Of a stretch of 64,000 bases of DNA, positions 44,194-54,429 are shown piece by piece (the stretch's first letter is position 1; every line of letters begins with the position of its first letter). The stretch comes from Triatoma infestans (lineage: Eukaryota > Arthropoda > Insecta > Hemiptera > Reduviidae), in assembly GCA_011037195.1 (NCBI GenBank), contig JAAEAF010006874.1:35001-99000 (forward strand). The letters run 5' to 3'. The translations under genes were made by a program, and so were the position numbers. Under the pieces are notes generated by a model, which did no database searches, was not told the DNA's origin, and worked only from the letters and a program-made list of their open reading frames with translations.

Positions 44194-44413
44194 ATTATTG
44201 CACTGCGACCTGAAAGATCTATTGTGCTTCCTGGAGCCCTCTCCAATGCACAGCCGGCCTCCAAATAGTGTTCTTTAACTATAGACAACACTACCCATCA
44301 CCGGACAGTGAGTTGTCCTGGGAAGAGAAAATCTAAGGGAAGCATGCTGGATTCGAACCCGGGACCTCCGCGTAGCTAGCCTAGCATGCCACCACTGAGC
44401 TAATCCCTTCCTT
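44194..44413 (-). mobile_element. Old SINE whose 3' end matches a LINE tail
   Basis: On the minus strand a diverged tRNA-like head (GGGATTAGCTCAGTGG, GGGTTCGAATCC) and SINE body run to ggctccagg. The sequence then continues as aagcacaatagatc and aggtcgcagtgcaata, which matches the 3' end of the LINEs at 44450-45225 and 48490-49075. The other SINE copies have a different last 60 bp. Confidence 0.65.
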
Positions 44414-44449
44414 CTTTCTTGGCTTTCGCCAATTAACTAGGGATATAGA

Positions 44450-45225
44450 CCTAGAATAGAATAGAATAGAAGCGGGGGGGTGAGCCTCATTCCACTGCGA
44501 CCTACAAATCGAGGTCTATTGGGGATCCCCTTACGTTACAGAACAGCCCCCAGCCTTGCCCTCCTAATCATTCCTAGCAAAGCTGAGAGCGGCTCCGTCA
44601 TGAAGCTTCCAGCTTCGGGATTGCTCACTTGAAGAAACCTAATCCACGCCAGGCCGGCGCACTCACAAAGGATGTGCGCCGGGGTCTCCTCCTACCTTGC
44701 AGAATCGGCATACCGCACTATCCGCAAGTTGTAGGTGGTGCATGTGTCTGTTCAGCCTACAATGCCCTGTTAGTAGACCCACAATTAACCTTATATCCCT
44801 TCGGGTCTGGCTCAGTAGGTCTCTGGTAAATTTAGGCAAATGTCTTTTGATAAAGAGCTTTGCCTGCCTCTGTCCTGGTGTTCCCTCCCACCAACGCAGA
44901 CACTGTTCTTCTATCCAACCCCTGATAGAAGTTTGAATGAGGCTCCTGGATCCCTCCCTCGCTAGGGCATCCGCCCTCTCATTGCTCAGGAGCCCCGCAT
45001 GTCCCGGCACTCAGGCGAGTGTCAGTTTGTTCCGAGTACCCACCTCGGTGAGGGCAAGTAGGCAGTCCCACACCAGTCTTGAGACCACTTGGTGTGAGGA
45101 AAGTGCCTTCAGGACTGCCTGACTGTCGGAGTATATGGCAACTCTTCTACCCACTATCCTTTGCTTTATAATCTCCCTAGCGCAGAGTTGCAACGACACG
45201 ACGTCAGCGTGTTTTACCACCTACA
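44450..45225 (-). pseudogene. I/R1-group LINE: RNase H and zinc knuckle
   Basis: Minus-strand frames: IYSDSQAVLKALSSHQVVS, then, after a frame break near 45010, PGHAGLLSNERADALAREG (RNase H C-terminus), LIVGLLTGHCRLNRHMHHL and CRFCKVGGDPGAH (zinc knuckle, partly degraded). The first catalytic positions of RNase H and the whole RT are missing. The 3' UTR has the hairpin gacc...ggtcgcagtgg (about 44490-44515) and an ATTCT-type tail. Confidence 0.78.
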
Positions 45226-45437
45226 CAATATTATTAAACATTAGAAGCACTGATAGAATTCTAAATTTGCAAGAAAATTGATTAACCAGAAGAGGTTTCC
45301 GAGTTTTTTGGGGAGGAGGAGAGAATTTGTGACATTAAATTTCCAATAATATTATTTGATTGAATATGTGGATGGTTACGCAATACTGGATAACATCTGG
45401 TATTTTATCCGCCGTAGCATGCACATTCCTTTTGTTC

Positions 45438-45476
45438 CTCCTGACCGGTTTCGGATTTTCATCCATCGTCAGAGCA
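45438..45476 (-). ncRNA. Hammerhead-like ribozyme core
   Basis: Minus strand: CTGACGA (45473-45467), hairpin GGATgaaaATCC, GAAA, CCGG, TC. Core arms exact, stem II perfect over 4 bp with a GAAA loop. CCGG is self-complementary, as in the tiny stem III of dimeric hammerheads. Stem I is weak. Confidence 0.55.
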
Positions 45477-46095
45477 AATTCACCAAGTTCTTGTACAGAG
45501 TTCACTTCAACGTAATGTTTCTGTTACACTTACACTTGCTGGTTTTGATTGTATATATGTGCGGGAGGTTATAAGGTTATTTACTGTATGTTGGTGTTTT
45601 AATCATCACAGCAAATATTATAAATTGTGTAGTGGAAGAAGAAATGCAAAAATAAATAGTTTTGGAAAATAGTTTTGTGAAAATTAGCTAGTTCAAATAG
45701 TGTATTTACTGATGGGGATAGAGCCAGGTATACTACAATCTAGGTCACTGCTATTAGGGAAACAAAGGCACTAGAATCCGTTAAATTATAATACAATGCC
45801 ACTTGGCCAACTGTTTTTGTAAAGGAAGGCATTCTTTCGGACAGTCTGCATTCTGCTTCCCAAGCCAGAACACTTGCTTCAGGAATCGTTCTCTAAAAAT
45901 CAGTGGCAGTTTCACAATATATTAATAATAAGTTTATAATATCTTGCAAATAACTTGTATTTATTTTTTTAATAGAATATATTTATTGTTAGCAGTGGTG
46001 ACTACTTTCTTATTACTAATACTTCACTCTCTTAAACATATACGACTCGTATAATGACAAGCCCTTTCATAATACCGCTCGTGCTACTACAAATA

Positions 46096-46985
46096 CGAGG
46101 CATGTTCAGTAAGTAAGTGTACTGAGGCTCTCACGGCCGGAGGGATTTTGTTTTCGACATGTTGGCTACACTGTCGTGTAGCCTGATTCCTCCCCTCCGC
46201 AACGAAACCGGTTCGAGGTCAGTACGTTGAGAACTGTCGACGCGACAATAGGTTTCGTGAAAAATGTCAATCCAATCTCACGTCAAGTGTGAAATGGGCA
46301 AGAGTTTTTGAGACGCTACAAACTCCACGGAGATGAATTTCTCCGCTCCATCATTACTGGAGATGAAACTTGGATTGCACACTAAACACCTGAAACCAAA
46401 AGGCGTCTCAACAGTGGCGTCACACCTCTTCACCTCCGCCAAAAAGTTCAAAACCACAATTTCAGCTAAGAAAATCATGGCATCCGTGTTTTAGGACTGT
46501 CAAGGCATAATTTTAATTGAATATATTCCTCAAGGGGAGACCATCAACTCTGCAAGATACTGTGAGACCCTAAAAAAAATTGCGGAGGGCGATTCAGAAC
46601 AAAAGGAGAGGCATGCATGCTGACAAAGGGAGTCTGCCTGCTGCACGACAATGCCAGACCACACACTGCTTGCCTCGTTTAAATGGGATGTCCCGAACCA
46701 TCCCGGGCATTACCCTGACCTAGCACCTTCAGATTACTATCTCTTTACCTCCCTGAAGCTGCACGTGGGTGGAAAAAGGTTTTCAACGGACGAGGAGGTG
46801 AAGGGGGAGGTGGAAAATTGGACGAAGGGGTTGGTGGGAAACTACTTCGAGGAAGACATCAAAAAATTAATACCCCCGGTTCACCACCTGCATTGAGAAG
46901 AATGGTGACTATGTCGAAAAATAGCTTACATATGTACTAATGTTACCAGGTAATTCAGTACACTTACTTTACTGGACATGCCTCG
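46096..46985 (+). mobile_element. Mariner element with both terminal repeats
   Basis: 890 bp. Left end cgaggcatgttcagtaagta; the right end is its near-perfect complement (gtacacttactttactggac ... cctcg). TA duplications at 46094-46095 and 46986-46987. Inserted in the LTR described above. Confidence 0.9.
46230..46915 (+). pseudogene. Mariner transposase, degraded
   Basis: Frames in plus orientation contain ITGDETWIAH (first Asp), LLHDNARPHTA (second Asp) and YPDLAPSDYYLF (third Asp): the DD34D triad of mariner. Stops interrupt all of it (for example after TWIAH), and much of the N-terminal helix-turn-helix region is missing. Confidence 0.85.
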
Positions 46986-47203
46986 TATATAACACATCAC
47001 CAATAACATTTCCATTGCAATATAAATTATTTTTACAAACCTTATTAATTAACAAGTTATTATACATTAAACTTGTTAATTGCACAAACAAGGTAAATAA
47101 CCTTATAATCTCCTGCACATATGTACACGTTGCGTTGAATCGTGTGTGTATATGCGTTGTTTTATAGCGTTGAAGTGAACGCTTTACACGAATTTGGTGA
47201 ATT

Positions 47204-47245
47204 TGCTCTGACGATGGATGAATATCCGAAACCACCAGTCAGAAA
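47204..47245 (+). ncRNA. Hammerhead-like ribozyme core
   Basis: CTGACGA (47208-47214), stem GGAT/ATCC, GAAA (47228-47231), then ccaccag and TC. The CCGG palindrome of the partner arm has become ccaccag, so it is probably inactive. Confidence 0.45.
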
Positions 47246-47474
47246 CAAAAGGAATATGTATGCTACGACGGATAATATACCAAATATTATTTAGGTTTGT
47301 TCAGGGTTATCGCCGCTGACTACAGAACTACAATATAACCACTGAAAGTACGTATAAACACCTAGCATCTCTATATTTATGTTTTGGACACTGAGTCAAG
47401 TTTCAAGTTTAAAAAAAGTTTGTAAATTTTATAATTTTATTAATTACAGTAAGTGAAAGTCGTCGAAAGTGTTA

Positions 47475-47718
47475 TTTTTTTTTTTTTTTTAAATTTAAGG
47501 CGTCTCAACATCTGTGGTTATTTGCGCCCGGAGCCTTCTCAGTGCACTGCCGGCCTCCGGACAGTGTTCTCCCGTTACAGACAACACTGTCCATCACCGG
47601 ACAGTGAGCTGTAGGGGCTCCTAGGAAGAGAAAATCTAAGGGTAGCACGGCTGGATTCGAACCCGTGATCTCCGCGTTGCTAGTCCAGCGCGCTACCACT
47701 GAGCTAATCCCTTCCCTA
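47475..47718 (-). mobile_element. tRNA-derived SINE, full-length copy
   Basis: Almost identical to the copies at 3747 and 28462, with A and B boxes on the minus strand and an A-tail. Target duplication gtcgaaagtgtta (47462-47474 and 47719-47731). Confidence 0.92.
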
Positions 47719-47731
47719 GTCGAAAGTGTTA

Positions 47732-48489
47732 CACATCAGATTATTCTTCTTTTTTTTTTTTATTTATTTACTCATAGAAAATCATTTTGAATGTGTGTAT
47801 TAGTAATAAAATCTTAAATTTCCGGCATTCTCTACGATATCAAACAAAAAACAAACGCTATTGAATGCTGACCTTGTTATTGCCTCATTTGGATAAATGA
47901 CTCATTTACTAATATCTCTTGTTTTAACTGTTTTTATCGCCTTCCTATTTTTAAATTCCTCATCGTTGAACAACCATTTAATGCATTTAAATTATTGGTT
48001 TTATTTGTCACTTAGAAAAAAAGAAGAAGTAACTTTGCTAAATTAAAAAAGATAATTTTATCGTATTTTTTTTTTTTTTACATAATAGATAATTTGTATA
48101 TTTTTACTAAGAATTCTCTATCCATTAAATTATATTTTCTTTATAAATACAATTTATGTTATATAATAATTTGGTAAAAGAGAAAGAAATAATTGTCCAT
48201 TGTTTGTAGATTAAATCTTTTTAACTTTAAACATTAACAATGAATAAAGTGATAAAAACATTTCAGATAACAGTTTTTCATAACCTATAACCCTAAAATT
48301 ATTCACTATGTAAATAACTCTTAATTTTTTTTTTTTTCTTTTTATTATGTAATTTGTTCAAACAAAGGATAAAAAAAAAAAATCCATCAATAATAGTATA
48401 TTCGATTCCCAGTTTGTCCTTGATCGTTTTTCATGATCTCCCCAATGAAGTAGCTGTAACGTACTCTTCATGAATTTGCGGTACACGAC
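47732..48489. other. AT-rich, nothing recognised
   Basis: Several A and T homopolymers. No gene or known repeat. Confidence 0.5.
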
Positions 48490-49075
48490 GCTCAAACAAG
48501 CTAGAACAGAATACACGATGGATACTGGATGGTACATTGCCTAATCATGCGTGCTGAGAATCAGGGAGCAATCTTCGCAATGAAAAAGCTCTATGCGCTC
48601 GCAAAACGAAGCTATGAGCAACCCCCCTGGCCAAGATCTGCCTGGGAAATTATAAGCCAACGGAGATTGGAGGCCTGCATCGGCTTGAGTAAGAACAAGC
48701 TCCGCGTTCTTACGATGTTTCCTCAAGGCTAATTGCCGACTCAGAAGACACCCGATGAAGCTGGGTTTGGAAAGTGACAGCTCATGCAGACTCTGTGGGG
48801 AGTTGGAGGAAACATTACATCTCCTAACAGACTGCGAAGCTGCCACTCAAAGAAGATTGAAGAACCTGGGGAGCTACCAGGTGGAGGAGGGGCTATATAC
48901 CCTCTCTAGAGCCCGTCAGGGTACTAGGATTCCTCAGGGATCTTAACCTGATGGAGGTTTTGTAAAACGGATGTTCAGTTGGGACATCTTTTCGGGTGCT
49001 ATGGGCAAACAGCCTGCGGCACCCAGGGGCACAGCACATAGATCGAAAGGTCGCAGTGCATTAGCCCCCCTTCAA
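48490..49075 (+). pseudogene. I/R1-group LINE 3' end with zinc knuckle
   Basis: The plus-strand frames read LGLESDSSCRLCGELEETLH with LLTDCEAATQRRLKNLGS (zinc knuckle) and RVLGFLRDLNLMEVL, then a 3' UTR ending agatcgaaaggtcgcagtgc and an A-run (49070-49085). No RNase H or RT remains. It shares the 3'-end hairpin with the elements at 23040 and 44450. Confidence 0.75.
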
Positions 49076-49089
49076 GAAAAAAAAACCCC

Positions 49090-49420
49090 TTCCGCTGAGC
49101 CTATTACATTTACCCAAGGTAAATGGTGGTAAAGCTGAGGTGTAAGGAAAGACAGAGGAACCTCTCTGTGGTTGCAGCGCAAGGAAAAAAAATGGGAATC
49201 ACTCCTCCCAGTTCGTAAGATCTTCCGCGAAAGAATTTTGTTGCCAACTTCCGCCGTATGACTGGCAATTATTTATTGCCGACACGTTTAAATAGAATAG
49301 AGATAATGCGATCCCCGTTATGTCCCTCATTTGATCTACAGGCTACCATGGACGAAGAGCACTTAGAAGTGTGCCCGAAATTTATTACATTGTGACGATC
49401 CTATCTGGAAAAAAAAGTAT
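49090..49420 (+). pseudogene. LINE C-terminal fragment, clade unclear
   Basis: The plus-strand frame LNRIEIMRSPLCPSFDLQAT followed by DEEHLEVCPKF resembles the H/C-rich C-terminal block of Jockey-type ORF2 proteins, with one Cys missing. Degraded. Confidence 0.5.
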
Positions 49421-49622
49421 TTTATATGGGCAGCCGGAAGGAGTTGGCTTTATTGCCTGAACACGGCGAGTGATAAAAAAAAAAAAGTACTTCAGAATTT
49501 TTGTTCTGTGCGAATTACAAGATCACATTGAAAATTTTGTTCGATATTTTTGTAGGTCTCTTATCACGCAAATTTGTTTACATTCACATCAGTAGTTTTC
49601 CTTTAAACACTGAGTATAGTAG

Positions 49623-50282
49623 TGTAATGGAATCGTTTGATGTGATTCCTGATGTAGTAGATGTCTTGATGAGGGCGGAAGTTAGTTGAGAGGTTTTGGA
49701 AGTTAGTGCATCGAATTATTAATACGGATTTTATAAAAATAAACTGTATTTTAACAATAATTTTAACGTAATAAAGGGTAACTAATAATAACAAAATACT
49801 TAGAAATAAATAGAAGATAAATAACTAATAAATTAGGCTGATGAAATAACGAACTAAGATGCACAACTCAAGGATAGTAAGTTTAAATAAAACTGTGTAT
49901 AGACGCGTAAACTGCTGCTCGTGTATATAGCGACGTGCTCGTATAGTTGTATATGATATAATGAATTCTCGTTGTATGTGATAGAGTTTATATATTGGTG
50001 TTAGCCACACTCATACCAAGACATCTGTCCTAGTGTGCGACCTTGTGCGACCTTCGTAGTTTGGTGACCTTATTTAGGTCAGTGGCCAACCTTATCGGTG
50101 CTTGCTTTTGATGTAAGGTATTGAAAAGGTCTTTGTTGTTTGTTTGGCCGCGGCATTGTCTTGAAGCCGGCGGCCTGCTAGGTCGCTGGTTATAAATTAT
50201 TCTTTTATTACTGCCATCCTTTGTTAAGATAGCAGCTGGCTGGAACCACTTTGACATTGGTATGACTTTCCATGTCATTACA
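49623..50282 (-). mobile_element. Solo LTR, family 1, inverted copy
   Basis: 660 bp, termini TGTAATG...CATTACA, 4-bp duplication gtag (49619-49622 and 50283-50286). Homologous to 42128-42746 in opposite orientation. The TATA-like word is on the minus strand near 49993. Overlapping short frames have no family resemblance. Confidence 0.85.
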
Positions 50283-50834
50283 GTAGTGAAATAATTTTTT
50301 TACATCTGGAAAACTATTGAACTTGATAAAGTATATCTCAGAGTTACGATATTCTATGATTTTAAAAACTGCGACTGAACATGGGCTCAGTTCCATCCCC
50401 GTTTGCAATATGGTTTTGTTGATAAAGTACAATCACATACATACAGCTGGTTTTGGAAGGTTAGGTGATTTAAAAGATGTCGCAATCCTTCTTTTTTTTA
50501 ACAAGCATCCAGTGGAAGCCCATCTACAATTGAAAGATACAAAATCCGGGGCAATTGTCATCAAGCATCATACCAATCTGCATCATCATCTTAGGATGAA
50601 AATAGTCCGTTTGTCTTGTATTCCACTTTTGTTAACGACATTTTGAAACTCAAAATGATGATTAATGGCTAAAAAAAAAAAAACATAATATTTCTAAAAA
50701 TCATAAATGATGATGGAAAAACCTGCACATCATTATATGAATCATGATCCTCGAGTGTGGATTCAAGAAAAATATCCAACACTCCAACCAATCCCTAGAG
50801 AATCGTTCATTGGAAACAAAAATAATGTTTGCCG
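50283..50834. other. Unassigned, small frame of unknown origin
   Basis: A 109-residue plus-strand frame (50317-50646) has no motif I recognise. Base composition is close to the surroundings. Nothing else is seen. Confidence 0.35.
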
Positions 50835-51114
50835 TTTCACATTCTCTTACTCCTGGCGATAAAATCGCAAGAAGCTCAAATTTGATATTCCATTTAGATA
50901 TTTACATCGCATCTGATATTCGGGCGAAAATCCATGCGATTTTTACTGAATGTTTTTGTCAATTTTTTACGATATTTTCTAGAAAACGGCTCCAATGATT
51001 TTGTTTAAACTTCTTTTACTAATCTGTACAAATGAATCACTAACACTTTTATTGATACATTTTTCGGGAAAAACTGATGTTTTTGGGGGGGATTCTGGGA
51101 GAACAATAACGTTA

Positions 51115-51722
51115 AGATGGCTATACAGTAACTGCATACTTGAACGGTATACATGTACAGGTCTATTGCGCAAGTATACATGTGATCCACACGGCTCATG
51201 TATACTTGAAGAGTGTTAGCAGATGCTTGAAAGATGGCCGAGATGGACAAAGATGACGCGCTCGCTTTAGCTGCTCTTGTTTTAATTTACAAAAGAAAAA
51301 GTCAACGAAATGATCGTTCTTTGTGGACGTAAAGAGTGGCTGAAGAAACGAAAAAGCTATTCACCACATTAATTTATGAAGTGTGAATAAATTAATAGTG
51401 TTCATTTTCATAAATGTGAATAAATTCTTCCATAATTTCTCTGTGACCCTTCCTGAAAATCAACCAACATAATGGATAAAATAATATCGCCTTTATAACG
51501 GACTCGAAAAGTAAAACAAACGCTTGCTCTGGCGTGCACGAGACTGACACAGAGGTTGCACAAATCTGCTACCAGTTAAACATGAACAAGATGGCGCGCA
51601 CAAGTATGCAGTATGAAAGTTTAAACATTTTCTGACTTGTGCAAGTTTTTCATCAAGTATGCCTGTACAAGCCGACTGCGCATGTATACCGTTCAAGTAT
51701 GCAATTATGTGTGTAGCCAGCT
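51115..51722 (+). mobile_element. PIF/Harbinger-type element, internally deleted
   Basis: 608 bp. Terminal inverted repeats of about 42 bp (51115-51156 and 51681-51722) share tgcatacttgaacggtatac, and a 3-bp duplication TTA lies at 51112-51114 and 51723-51725. TTA/TAA duplications and a GGCTA-type end are typical of PIF/Harbinger. Most of the interior is missing, so it depends on a helper. Confidence 0.8.
51234..51332 (+). pseudogene. HARBI1-like transposase N-terminus remnant
   Basis: A 32-residue frame, MAEMDKDDALALAALVLIYK then RKSQRNDRSLW, recalls the acidic/Ala-rich then Arg-rich start of Harbinger transposases. It then stops. Its position inside Harbinger-type ends supports the reading. 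Confidence 0.55.
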
Positions 51723-52144
51723 TTATGCTTCCCTAAAAATATATGTGGTCCTACCACTAATCAATATAATATTAATATAATACGTTAGAAGCATTGCTAG
51801 AATTCCAAATTTGAAGGAAATCGGTAAACCGGAAGTGCTACTTTACAGAATTATTTTTGAGGTTTTTGGAATTTTCTCGAAAAACAACGACTATGGAAAC
51901 ATCTATAGGTATAAACGTATCACTTCTATTTCCAAAAAAAACTGATTTTGGATAAATTGCGGTATTTGTATCGTTACATTTCAAACTTTTATGCATTTGT
52001 TCAATGTTTTTGCCGTTTCACTGGACTATTATATAATTATTTCTCTAACTGCCAAGATTAGTAGTTTTTGACTGCTCTTAGGGTCAAAATTATTTAAAAT
52101 CCCAACTAACTCACCCGATAAAGCCCATCTTTCTTTATTTACTT

Positions 52145-53065
52145 TTTAACCACGCCTTTCAGGGTTGCTGCTTCGGATGGCAGATCTCCATTGATCCCTG
52201 TCACTGTTGGCCTTCTCTGCTATCCCCTAACCAGCCAACACTTCTTTGACATTGAAATGTGATTGGTGTGATGGGTTGTAGTGTAGATTGCAGTGGCTTG
52301 AGCGGTTTTGTAAAAGGGCTTGTAAGTATATACGTTTAAAGAGAAAGAAATATAACAAAATAAGCTAAAGATCACCATTGTTTTTGAAATAAATATATTC
52401 TCTAAGTGAATTTAAACGGTTTACAATATTCACAACTATATCCTAATAAATCAGATGTTTATCTAGAATAAAGGCAATTCTTTATCACTGGCACTGAGTT
52501 TAAGAGAGCGATTCCTGAAGCAAGTATTCTGGCTTTGAAAGCAGAATGCAGACTGTTAGAAAGAATGCCCTGCTCTTACAAAACAGTTGGCCAAGTGGCA
52601 TTGTATTAATTTAACGGATTCTTATGCCCTTGTCTCCCTAATAGCAATGACCTTAAATTACAGTACCTGACTCTAAAATACATTATTTTTGCCAAAATTA
52701 TTTCACTTAAAATATTTTTCAAAACTATTTATTTTTTTTGCATTTCTTCTTCCACTACAACATCGTTCTCAGCCAATCCTTTCTTGGACGCTCTCTTCTT
52801 TTTTTTTTCTTAAAGGTAGCTTTCAGCTTAAGTATTTATTCGGCCATCTTTCTACCTCCATGCATCATTGTACGTGTGGTCGTATCAGGCCAAGATTGTT
52901 TTGCTGGACGCATTCGACTGGGTCTTCTTTAATCTGAAACATCTTCCTGTTTCGGATATTGCTGACCTTCACTACACCCATACATATTCGTGCAGATAAA
53001 CTTCGATACAACTTTTAGCATCTGGGCCTGTTTCTTCGTGAGTAATCAGGCATGCACCCGTATTC
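52145..53065 (-). pseudogene. RTE-like LINE 3' fragment split by a solo LTR
   Basis: On the minus strand the right part holds degraded frames ending KKRRERPRKDWLRT near 52770. After the LTR the frame resumes VKEVLAG, AEKANSDRDQWRSAIRSSNP (52150-52230). GRPRK.W followed by DR..WR..IRSSNP is the usual end of RTE-type proteins. No RT motifs remain. Confidence 0.6.
52253..52759 (+). mobile_element. Solo LTR, family 2 (copy X)
   Basis: 507 bp beginning TGAAATGTGATTGG and ending CACTACA, with a 4-bp duplication acat (52249-52252 and 52760-52763). Related copies: 40066-40514 (partial) and 45628-47013 (inverted, with mariner). No internal region of an LTR retrotransposon is in the window. Confidence 0.75.
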
Positions 53066-53215
53066 GATTATGGTGGCCTTGTATATGCGCTTCATTACCA
53101 ATACTAACTTGACTTATTTTTTAAGGTCAAAAAATATTTGTTGTGGTGGTTGGTTTTCCGCAGAGCTGGAAAGTATCGGAGACATTTTCCGTGGTAGCCT
53201 GCTTCATTTTGTGGT

Positions 53216-53252
53216 CATCGACCGGTTTCGGCGCTCGCTCATCTTCAGGATG
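53216..53252 (-). ncRNA. Hammerhead-like ribozyme with intact core
   Basis: Minus strand: catc, CTGAAGA (53248-53242), stem II with one mismatch, GAAA (53229-53226), CCGG, TC, gatg. Stem I catc/gatg pairs perfectly, CCGG is palindromic and the predicted cleavage follows TC. Core nucleotides match the type I hammerhead consensus as I know it. Confidence 0.6.
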
Positions 53253-53610
53253 CGTTTTTTCAGACAGCGTGACAACACAAACTTCCACAGAGCAAAGTTA
53301 CTTTTCACACTGATTGGTGTTTTTTTAACTGTATTTAAAACTAAAGTCTTAAACTAGGTCAAGGGGTATGGTCAGCTGGGTGGGAAAACACGTGTTTGGG
53401 TTGTTAAAGGGCAGGGTTTTATAAATATAAGACATATATACAATGTGTTGTTTCCTTACAATGGAAACAACACGTGGGGGTCTAATTTGTAAGCTCTGTT
53501 GTTGGAGGGAGATTTACTTTACAATTAACTAATCAAAATAAAATATAAAATATATAAAATAAATTTAAATTAAATTAAATAACGATTTAAACTAACACCA
53601 TTTAAAACCT

Positions 53611-53913
53611 AAATACCTAAATATGTTTTTTTATAATTAAGTTTTTTATTATGTATTCCACTCAACATATCACCTTTTTACACAACATTCACATATGTAA
53701 ATACCTAAATATAAAAACAAATACCTAAATATGTTTTTTTATAATTAAGTTTTTTATTATGCATACCACTCAACATATCACCTTTTTACACAACATTCAC
53801 ATATGTAAATACCTAAATATAAAACCTAAATACCTAAATATGTTTTTTTATAATTAAGTTTTTTATTATGCATACCACTCAACATATCACCTTTTTACAC
53901 AACATTCACATAC
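53611..53913. repeat. 109-bp tandem repeat, nearly three units
   Basis: Units beginning aaatacctaaatatgttttt at 53611, 53719 and 53828 are almost identical. They lie between the inverted arms of the hammerhead-bearing element. Confidence 0.9.
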
Positions 53914-54235
53914 ATCATACATCATCCAAATACGCACACAAATTTATATATATATATATATAAAACTAGGAAATTTAAAACTAAACCTAAAACTAAAATC
54001 TGTGTAAGAACTATTTGGTGCGCGTGTATAATGTTTGCACTGGTAATTGCGTTTCTGTTGCTATTGTGGGTAGAGAGTTTTGAATAATGGCTTACTGGCA
54101 AATTTTGTCTGTTCGTTTATTAAGTTTTGTGTCTTGTGTTTATATATGTCTTATGTTTATAAAAAAAAACACCTGTCAGTGTGAAAACTAACTTTGCTCT
54201 GTGCAGGTCTGTGTTGTCACACTGTCTGAAAAAAC

Positions 54236-54275
54236 GCATCTTGAAGATGGGCGAACGCCCGAAACCGGTCGATGA
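54236..54275 (+). ncRNA. Hammerhead-like ribozyme, one core change
   Basis: catc, TTGAAGA (54241-54247, first core C changed to T), perfect stem GGGCG/CGCCC, GAAA (54261-54264), CCGG, TC, gatg. The mutated core C should strongly impair cleavage. Confidence 0.5.
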
Positions 54276-54429
54276 CCACAAAATCAAGCAGGCTACCACT
54301 GAAAATGTCTCTGATGCAAAAAATATTTGCCAGTCGATAAGTTAATTTGATTTGGATTTCACAACACAATTATGAGATTTCTAGTGAAGTTTGGCTTGTA
54401 GCCTCAAAGAGATCTCTTGGCCAAATGCC

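Larger units (their letters stand above)
45628..47013 (-). mobile_element. Solo LTR, family 2 (copy Z), split by mariner
   Basis: tgtagtggaagaagaaatgc at its left end and ccaataacatttcc at its right end match the reverse complement of the LTR at 52253-52759. Without the mariner it is about 494 bp. 4-bp duplication attg (45624-45627 and 47014-47017). Its own first base has mutated (TG to GG). Confidence 0.75.
45358..47282. mobile_element. Hammerhead-bearing element with inverted ends, family 2
   Basis: The left arm (45358-45590) and right arm (about 47090-47282) are inverted copies of each other (left tccgccgtagcatgcacatt; right its complement near 47260). Only the left arm has an extra roughly 45-bp end (gattgaatatgtggatggtt). 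A 10-bp, low-complexity duplication aatattattt flanks it (45348-45357 and 47283-47292). Both arms carry an outward-reading hammerhead-like core. Inverted LTR-like ends with a one-sided short extension are described for Penelope-like elements, but no Penelope RT is present, so the assignment is inference. A solo LTR carrying a mariner lies inside. Confidence 0.65.
50835..51960 (-). mobile_element. Old HINE copy split by a Harbinger element
   Basis: Left piece cattctcttactcctggcga to gattctgggagaacaataacg; right piece from tgcttccctaaaaatat through aatcggtaaaccggaagtgc. Both are diverged HINE with a PIF/Harbinger element between them. Confidence 0.55.
53141..54316. mobile_element. Hammerhead-bearing element with inverted ends, family 1
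   Basis: 1176 bp between perfect 13-bp duplications caaaaaatatttg (53128-53140 and 54317-54329). Inverted arms of about 155 bp: left gagacattttccgtggtagc ... cttcaggatgcgttttttca, right its complement at 54165-54316. The left arm has an extra end of about 35 bp (gtggttggttttccgcagag). Both arms carry an outward-reading hammerhead-like core. The middle (53611-53913) is a 109-bp tandem repeat and AT-rich filler with no protein frame. The one-sided extension is Penelope-like; a non-autonomous derivative is my inference. Confidence 0.75.

Noticed and set aside
42128..50282. One LTR retrotransposon spanning the two family 1 LTRs
   Set aside because: The LTRs are inverted relative to each other, each has its own 4-bp duplication, and the sequence between them holds LINE, SINE and mariner remnants, not gag-pol.
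50317..50646. 109-residue host protein
   Set aside because: No motif, no splice context and no codon signal that I can judge by eye. Left as unassigned.
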